Below are positions 57,301-64,000 of a DNA stretch of 64,000 nucleotides, piece after piece (within the stretch, counting starts at the first letter, position 1; each line of letters opens with the position of its first letter). The DNA is from Prinia subflava (taxonomy: Eukaryota; Chordata; Aves; Passeriformes; Cisticolidae). Where the stretch lies: positions 14,718,692 to 14,782,691 of the forward strand of contig NC_086258.1 in assembly GCF_021018805.1 (NCBI RefSeq), given 5' to 3'. The notes below the pieces were generated by a model. That model saw nothing but the letters and a program-made list of their open reading frames with translations, searched no databases and was not told the origin of the DNA. A program made the translations under genes and the position numbers.

Positions 57301-60300
57301 TACCTTTTTCCAGTCCTTCTCCTTGTCCCACTGGGAGTGGGGTGGATGAGGGAGGGTGCCTAGTTACCAGCTGGGGTTAAATCACATCTGCCCTTTTTGG
57401 CACCCAAGGTGGCACTCGAAGTTAACAAAGATCTGACCAGTGCATGCTGAAACAAGTTTGTTCCAAGCATTCCTTGTGGTTTAAAAGCCACTGGTCACGG
57501 TGTTGATTTGTTTGCTCTCAGAGCTGTGCTCTCCAACACCGTTCTTGCACAATTTCTCCCCGTTGTGTTTGTTCCCTTCGGGCCAGGGCTGAGGGTGTTG
57601 TTTTAACTCACCTGGTCGGGTCTGAGCGCTGCCATCACCTGTGCGTGGGGAGACACCTGTTGGGAGTTATTCACAATTACATCTTTTACCCGATTCCTCG
57701 GACAACCAGCCTACGGAGGAGAGACATCTTCCCACAGCCTCCCTTTCTTCTCCAGCCTTACCAGACCATTTGAGAATCAGGAAAATTTTGAATACACTTG
57801 GGATTTTGGAACCAGCATGGCCCTATTGGTAGGAACCAGCAAATGACTGAATGTGGTTCAGCTCTTGTTTAGGGGCAGAAAGTTAATTGCAGCTACTCCA
57901 ACCCCCACGACAGGCAGAGGGAGCACTCAAACTCCAGTGACAGGCACTGTGGCCACTCAAACCCTGGCAGCAAGCAATTACTCACCCCAGGGGTGGGTGA
58001 TGCAGCTGAACCAGAGGACAAACCACTGTCTGTAGCAATTGCCCTGCAAATAAAGGAAGAGAAATGCACAGGAAAATGGCTTGTTTAGTAAAGAAGGACA
58101 AAGCAGGGTCATAACAAGAACAGAAGGAAGAGGCAGAACAAGAGGCACTTGATCCCTATCCCTGAGTGGGCTGCAGGATATGCAAAAGGATTTCAGCCAT
58201 CATCCAGGTGAGCACGTTGTCACCTGGCTGCTCTGGTGCTGGGATAATGGGGCTGGTGGTGTGCAGTTAGAGGGTAGGGAAGCCAAGCAGCTGGGATCAT
58301 TTTCTAGGGATAGGTGAATTGACAAGGTGATTGGAAGAGTAACACAAGTCCTCAGGCTCTGGAGGAGCTCTTGTAAAAGAAAGGTATTTCTTCAAGGAAG
58401 ATGTCCTGTGTCACCCAGGCAAGTGGACCACAATGGAAAAAGGTAGCCAGTACAGGAGGGAATTAGCCATGCTTAGAGGTAGATAATTTATTATGGCCCA
58501 AACAATACATGGTCACTCCCAGATCCAGATGAAGTCTAATGTGCTCAAACCATGTATGAGAAATGTGTACACCAGAGTGCACCATCATCACCAGCTCACA
58601 CTCACTGGCAGTGTTGTCTGGAGACACAAAGAGGCACCAGTGGTGGAGGCAGTGGCTCCCCAACTCTAGCAGTACACAGGAAAATCTCTTCTTCCCTTGT
58701 CCCTGCTGTGGAGAAACAGGTTGAGCAACTCAGACAGGATATAGATTCTACTCCTCACAAGCACGGTCTGGAATCTCAGCGGGTAACAAAAAATGTCATT
58801 TTGTCAAGGGAGAATCTTGAGGGTACATACCAGGGAAGACCCTGTTTTTTCTGCAGGCCTACCAAGATAACATGAGAAAGGGATGGAAATTCTACCTCAG
58901 TCCTACATGAATTGCAAGGAAAAATAATCACAAGAGGGGGTTCCTCCAGGAAAATTGCCGCTGCGGTCTGCGGTGGGCAGTTCCTCAGACAGAGTGGAAG
59001 GGTTGATCTTACTCCTGATCCTGTGGAGAAGAATTCTACCCCACTTTCACAAGAAGCGAGTTGGATAAACCCATGACCAAGACTAAAGGGGCTGTGCCTC
59101 CAGCCGTGTGGAAGAGAGGGACAGCCTTGTTTACTGGACTGCGTGGCTCACGTGGCCCTCATGTCAGCCCCCAGGGGTATAAGGCTGAGCAGATGCGGGT
59201 GCACAGCGTACCCTGACGTGATCGGGCTGTGGAGGGGCGGAACCCGCTTGTGTTTCTGGAGGGGGTTCCAAGAACTCACTGCTGGAGGCTGAAACCAGCC
59301 TGACCGGGGATGTGTGGCAGAAGCCCCCACTGGGCTGGCCCAGAGGTTCTGTGGGCATCGACTATCCCAGGAGTGGGTACTTCAAGGACCCAGAAGAATC
59401 CTGGTGGGCTTTCAGCAGAGCAGCCTTGGAGATGGAGGAGATGAAGCAGCTGCCTGGTCCCACCTCTTGGAAGACCCTTCATTTGTGGGGTTACTGAAGG
59501 CTGAATAAAGCAGGTTCTGGCCGCTATCACAGCACAGCCCCGGCGGCAAAACCGCGCTGAGCCTGGGACTGCAGGAGGTGCTGATCGCTGCTCAGGGCAG
59601 CCCTTGTTTTCCTTGGGGTCTCTCTCCCTTTCTCTCTCCCCCCTTTTCATTGCTATTATTACTAACTTTATTTGAATTATTAAACTGTTCTTATCTGAAT
59701 CCACGAGGTTTATCTTTTCCCAGTCTTCCTCCCCATCCTTCTGTGGCAGGGAAGGGGCGTGAGTGAGTGCCTGTGTGATATTTAGCTGCCATCTGGGGTT
59801 AGACCATGACACCTACTTTATGATAGTGCAATATTTCTGTGTATAAAGGGCTGTCAGCCTTGCTTCACATGACTATAGCTTGTTACAGCACACACCTGCA
59901 GACAATGGATGGTTGTGCTTCATGTGCCACCTGCTAACACAACAACAGGATGAGGAAATACTCTAAAAATAGAAAAACAGGCCAGCTAAGTGAAATACAA
60001 GAATGTCAGGTCTGTATTTGAATGCATTTAAATATGGAATTAAATGGAAAATACAGAGGTCTTAAAGAAGAATAATGCAATAGGGAACATTTTTGATCTT
60101 AAAGTTTCGTTAAGCTTCTCCTAAAGCAAAGGCAATTTTTTCATTAGTTTCAGTGGTTAAGAACATGTGGTAGTCAGCATAGACAGTGACTGATCTTTAC
60201 ACAGACTCATGTTGTTGGTTTTATTGACTGATTTTGGATAATTACATCAAATTTTATTGGTTTGTTTTTCAGTTCTGCCTTGGCTCCAAACTTGACAAAT

Positions 60301-62319
60301 GAAAAACTATCAAGACAGCCCAGTGATGGAAACTACTATTCAGGTAGGATATTTTGCTATAAGACTGTTAGTAAGCCGGTTTAATTAAACATTTGTTTAA
60401 AGTTTTGGACTTCATAGTTATTGTTTGGATGGGGCCCAATGTTTTGGGAATACAGAGGGATACCAATAACATTGTCCAAGGTATCTTCTGTCATTTTGTC
60501 TTTGTACAGTTTTTATGAGCACGTCTTACACAGATTGGTTTATAAGTCTGCTCAGACACTTCTCCCAGGCAATCAATTGACAATATCACAGATGGAGAAA
60601 TCATGGTAAAAGAAAATTACTTTCTGCTTTTGACACAGCTGCAAGAAAATTATTTGAGGGAGGAATTTTGAGCTGCAGCCCCTGTGATGTGGCCACTATA
60701 GAGATGTTAACTTGCCTGGGCAATTTTCATTGCAGGATCTGAGTGCACTTGATAATGACAGGTGGACATGATGGTTAGAGCACCTGAGAGTTGCTCCTTG
60801 GGTGTTTGTTAGCTGACTATTTAAAAAGCCACATTCTGCCCACCTGAATATCTCAGGTGGGAATAAAAGTAGAATGTTATATAGAAATACAGATGATGAC
60901 AGTAGGAATTGCAGCTGTGTAACTCATTTATTTCATTGGTTACAATAAATATTTTGTCAGCTCAACTTTGGCTTTTTTATTTTAGGATCAGGTTACATTG
61001 AAGATAATGAAAACCACATGAAATCAACAGATGAGAGTAAAGGTAATTCCATACTTAAACCATAGCTTCTTTTAATTATTTATTACTGAAAGTCTCAATG
61101 TTTTCTAATGGTAGTAGTGAGGTAGTAATGATAGGGCCATCCCTTTTTTTCTCATGTCCAAAATGACACCAATAGGACCCTTTTATCAATTGCATTATGG
61201 AGTGTAATTAGATGTGCTGGATCCCAGGCCATCTAATGATGGATGGTATAAAAATACAATTTATACTCAAAATATTAAGTTCTATATAACAAATATTCAG
61301 ATTTCTTTAAAAACCAAGATATTATAGAGGTTGCTGTTTCTTTTACTCCTCTGTCCTTTCTTCACTTCTCTAGATCTTGAAATATTTAGGAATTAAATCT
61401 AAAAATAACCTGCTATGAAATCTGAATAAAATAATCTGCCAAATCAGTTCTGCAGGATTTCAGTCTGAATGATAATTGTGGTTCCTTCCAGCTCTTACAG
61501 AAATGTGGTAGAAAATCATCCTCACCCTAAGAAAAATACAGTAGAAAGCAACAGCTGTTTGTTGTGTCTGTAGTACCCAGGTAGCCAGTGGTGTTAATAA
61601 GTCAGATGTCTGATCATTGCCAGGCTTTCTGGGGGTATTGTGGCAGAGAAGCATTTGGAGGAGGAAGATGAGTTCCATTCCAAATGTTTTATGGGGGGCT
61701 TGGAGGCACCTTAGGAGAAAAGGGCTGAAATTGGCCAATTGGCAAAGCAGAAATTTGGAGAATGAGAGGTGATGAGGGAGGCCATGAAAGACATAGAATT
61801 GGCTTGAAATGTGAGGAAAGAGGAGAATGGGGAGTGTCCTGCCATTGCAGCCACAGAAAACGAGAAAGTGGAGAAAATGGCAGGGAGAGCAAGGGAGGAG
61901 CAGCTGGAGCAGGAGAAGGGGAGAAGCTATGGTAATTCCCAACTCCATTTTGTGTTGTGCCACTTTTGAAGGTGTTACCTTGCGAGTAACAGTTTTAGGC
62001 ACAATTTGCATGTCCCACAGTTTCAGAAATCTGCCTTTAGCTGGTCTTTGCCCTTCAGAGTGGGATGACCCTCAGGAATGGGCTGGCCTTAGCAGAGTGA
62101 CTCCATCTGCCATCAGCAGGGCCTGCTCCTGCACCTGCCAAAGCAAATTGGGACTCATCCATTAATTGCAGCGGCAGCAGGATCAGGCCCACAGCTCAAA
62201 CAAAGCATGCAGTCCTACAAAGAAACATCTTCTTGATATTTTTGGGGCAGGACCTGACCTTGAGAGTGCTGAGGTGGATTACACTGAAGTTGAAGTCTCC
62301 ACGCTTGATCCTCACAGAG
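48369..62319 (+). CDS. PECAM1: Platelet/endothelial cell adhesion molecule 1 (CD31), 3' end missing
   Basis: Homophilic adhesion and ITIM signalling receptor of endothelium, platelets and leukocytes. Exons: 48369-48402 (signal, MYLALLVIFLQ), 48545-48571, Ig exons 49731-50024, 50692-50991, 51101-51370, 51751-52011, 52929-53210 and 55065-55346, transmembrane 55786-55893, tail exons 56750-56777, 60273-60343, 60986-61042 and 62251-62319. Exons to the transmembrane one are phase 1-1 and all junctions keep frame, giving about 694 residues so far; human has 738. The transmembrane segment (GVIAAFVLTAMAGAGAVALWWFL) is followed by RKKKK. The last visible exon carries the first ITIM, VDYTEV (Tyr about 682). 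The second ITIM exon and stop are not found up to 64000. The 50692-50991 exon ends at a GC donor. An LTR begins 14 bp past the 56777 donor. Ig 2 has an atypically long insert between its cysteines. Confidence 0.95.
56792..57386 (+). mobile_element. Avian endogenous retrovirus LTR in PECAM1 intron 10
   Basis: The 595-bp segment starts TGTCTGGGTTTCGGCTGGGA and ends in CA, like a family of LTRs common in bird genomes. Landmarks include TCAAAGACTTTTCAG, an ATT/TTA microsatellite at about 57178-57228 and ATTAAACTGTTCTTATCTCA before the 3' end. It has the same orientation as PECAM1. A primer-binding-like sequence follows at 57398, so it acts as the 5' LTR of the element to the right. Confidence 0.82.
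57178..57230. repeat. CTA/ATT trinucleotide microsatellite inside the LTR
   Basis: CTA repeats pass into TTA/ATT repeats. This tract is characteristic of this LTR family and will vary in length. Confidence 0.85.
57387..59811 (+). mobile_element. Defective ERV internal region and divergent 3' LTR-like end
   Basis: TGGCACCCAAGGTGGCAC at 57398-57415 resembles a lysine-tRNA primer-binding site, pointing to an ERVK-like lineage. The following 1.8 kb has only short frames, with no gag, protease, reverse transcriptase or envelope recognisable, so the copy is non-coding or non-autonomous. From about 59510 the sequence is LTR-like again (AATAAA at 59504-59509, ATTAAACTGTTCTTATCTGA, CTGGGGTTAGACCATGACA), ending at 59811. 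It matches the 5' LTR only in the last 150 bp or so, so the ends may derive from different subfamilies. Flanks (ccttcc / cctact) do not form an exact target duplication. Confidence 0.65.
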
Positions 62320-64000
62320 GTAATAAACTTTGCAGCTTCTATGGTTTATGTTTGGGAGCAGCTCTGGGGCTGCTGCTGCTCCCTGGTATTGGCACCTGGG
62401 AGTGCCAGGGTTGTGCTCTGTGTGCTGACAGTCTCCTGTCAGCAGTGCTCTAAACCTGGCTGATGCTGAGGCTCCTGTGCTGCTGCTCTTGCAGTTCTCC
62501 CCCAGGATCATTCCCAGTGACAGGAGGCCTGTGTGGAGCTGGAGCTGTGGCTCTAAGCGGAAGGCAGCCTGCTGTGAAATATCCACGTTAAAGAGACCAA
62601 ATTCACTAAGATACACTTGAGGTTGCCACAGGGTAAGATAATGAAGAGAACAGAAGCCCATGGAATTTCCTCCTTTGTAAAGGAACTAGTTGAAGGGTCA
62701 AAGCTGTAATTCACTTGTGATAGAGAAGGGAGACTCGTGTTGGTTTAGTCTCTTAGTCTGGAGAGGCCTGGAGACCATCCTGGATTTTGTGGCACCTTAA
62801 ACAGAGAAATGAGGATATTGATGCCCAGATAACTTTGTCCTCCTCCCTGCAGTAACCAGACCTCAGAGCGTGGGGCTGAGGTAAAGGTCTGCAATCCTGA
62901 AGGAGAAATATCCATGGAAATTTATTGACCACCCAAATGCCCACTTCAATCATTCTGGGTCATCTGGAGAACTCCAATGCCATTATGGCCTTGTGTTGAA
63001 AGCTGTTAAATGTGTCAGAAATTTGCAAAAAGCTCCAAGTAGCTGAGAGTGCATAAACCCTGCAAGAGACGTTTATGTGCTGCTCTTGCTTCTTTGCTCC
63101 AGCTGAATGAGACGCAGACTGAGGAAGAAATGGATAAATTTCCTTTTTCCTGGTAGGAAGGACTAGTCACTTACTTCAGAGACCAAAGACGTGATTGTTT
63201 AGCTGGTAGCACAGATGTTTGGGCAAGAGTGCTCACGCTCCAGGCTTGGCAGCCAAGCCCTCCTGGAACAGCCAGTCCTCCTGTCCTTTCTGTTCTCACT
63301 TCCTGCTGTCATTCTTCAGAGTCTTCCCTGTGTTTTAAGCAGATTATTTACCCATCTCTGCTAAATTCTGCACTGAAGGATCAGAGTTGTACTCTTCTTC
63401 AGAATGGGGCTAATAATTGTTCCAATTTCTGAGTGTGCACTACAATTTACAATGGTGTAGAATAGTAAGATATGATAGTGCATTATTTAAATTAAAAGCC
63501 CTATTAAATTCAAGATCAACATCTATAAAAACAGCATTTTCATCCATTCTTGATATGTAACATTATTCCTGTATATCAGACTAAGATAGTATCTATGCTC
63601 TGTAGACAGAACCCCATTAAACCACAGAACAATGTTTACTGTGGTATGTAAATGAGATCAGATTATTTTAATTGAGTGCTGCCTCGTGCTACAGACCTAT
63701 GCATGGCACACAGAATACTGATAGATTCTGTAAGGCTGAACTGTGCTTGAGTATACAGAGATATGAACAGTTCTCTGATTGATTCCCTTTGTTGCCCCAG
63801 GACACAGTGGAGTGCTTTGGTTATGGAAATGAAAACTGCACTGAAAGTATTTAATGTGTTCCTCTCAGAGAGCATCCTGAGGATGCTGCTTAAATAGAAG
63901 GAGTTGTATGAAACCAAGTTATTTCTTGAGCTCTGCACTGCCTATCACTGTGAAAACAGGATGAGATTTACTTGGGAAAAGAGAAGCAAAGCCAAGTTTC
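62320..64000 (+). other. PECAM1: PECAM1 intron 13, partial
   Basis: No exon encoding the expected second ITIM or C-terminus was found on the plus strand to the window edge, so this is treated as intron. No repeat family was recognised. Confidence 0.55.

Noticed and set aside
59276..59812. 178-codon antisense frame at the 3' end of the ERV
   Set aside because: Runs antisense through LTR-like sequence with no retroviral or host domain.
61460..62011. 183-codon antisense frame in PECAM1 intron 12
   Set aside because: It is the complement of a purine-rich GAG/GGAG tract, which yields Leu/Pro/Ser-rich nonsense; no homology recognised.
62320..64000. Second PECAM1 ITIM exon
   Set aside because: I looked for a T-V-Y-S-E-(V/I)-type codon series with flanking splice sites on the plus strand and found none; it probably lies beyond the window.

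Overview
This is vertebrate nuclear DNA, almost certainly from a bird and probably a passerine. The genes have small exons split by GT-AG introns. A 5'-truncated CR1 retroposon lies near 41 kb, and an avian-type endogenous retrovirus LTR with a lysine-tRNA-like primer site sits in a PECAM1 intron. The gene order CEP95 / DDX5 / POLG2 / MILR1 / PECAM1 matches human 17q23 synteny, with the same relative strands. No operon, CRISPR or prokaryotic feature is present.

Layout. About 1-0.3 kb may be the 3' UTR tail of a convergent gene (SMURF2 is expected from synteny). CEP95 occupies 1.8-16.3 kb on the minus strand (22 coding exons, about 889 aa) and starts in a CpG island. DDX5 runs 19.65-26.3 kb on the plus strand (13 coding exons, 605 aa) from a TATA-containing CpG-island promoter. 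Its 1.26-kb intron 11 carries a clear miR-3064 homologue that overlaps the 3' splice site, a miR-5047-like sequence and a candidate frame-shifting cassette exon. POLG2 runs 29.0-34.6 kb on the plus strand (8 exons, 474 aa) behind a CCAAT/NRF1 promoter. MILR1 lies at 37.3-40.4 kb on the minus strand: signal peptide, two Ig domains, transmembrane segment and one ITIM. PECAM1 starts at 48.37 kb on the plus strand and runs off the right edge: signal peptide, six Ig exons, transmembrane segment and first ITIM. The second ITIM exon and the stop codon are not in the window.

How the genes relate. CEP95 is a centrosomal coiled-coil protein, DDX5 a nuclear RNA helicase and POLG2 the accessory subunit of the mitochondrial DNA polymerase. 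All three look like broadly expressed genes with GC-rich promoters. MILR1 and PECAM1 are head-to-head ITIM receptors that share an unusual 5' exon layout (34-nt first coding exon, tiny second exon, all phase 1), which suggests an old inverted duplication. The most useful observations beyond the genes are the intronic microRNA cluster, two GC-AG introns, a 61-bp minisatellite just upstream of MILR1, a spacer-free 46-bp palindrome, and an LTR inserted 14 bp after a PECAM1 splice donor.
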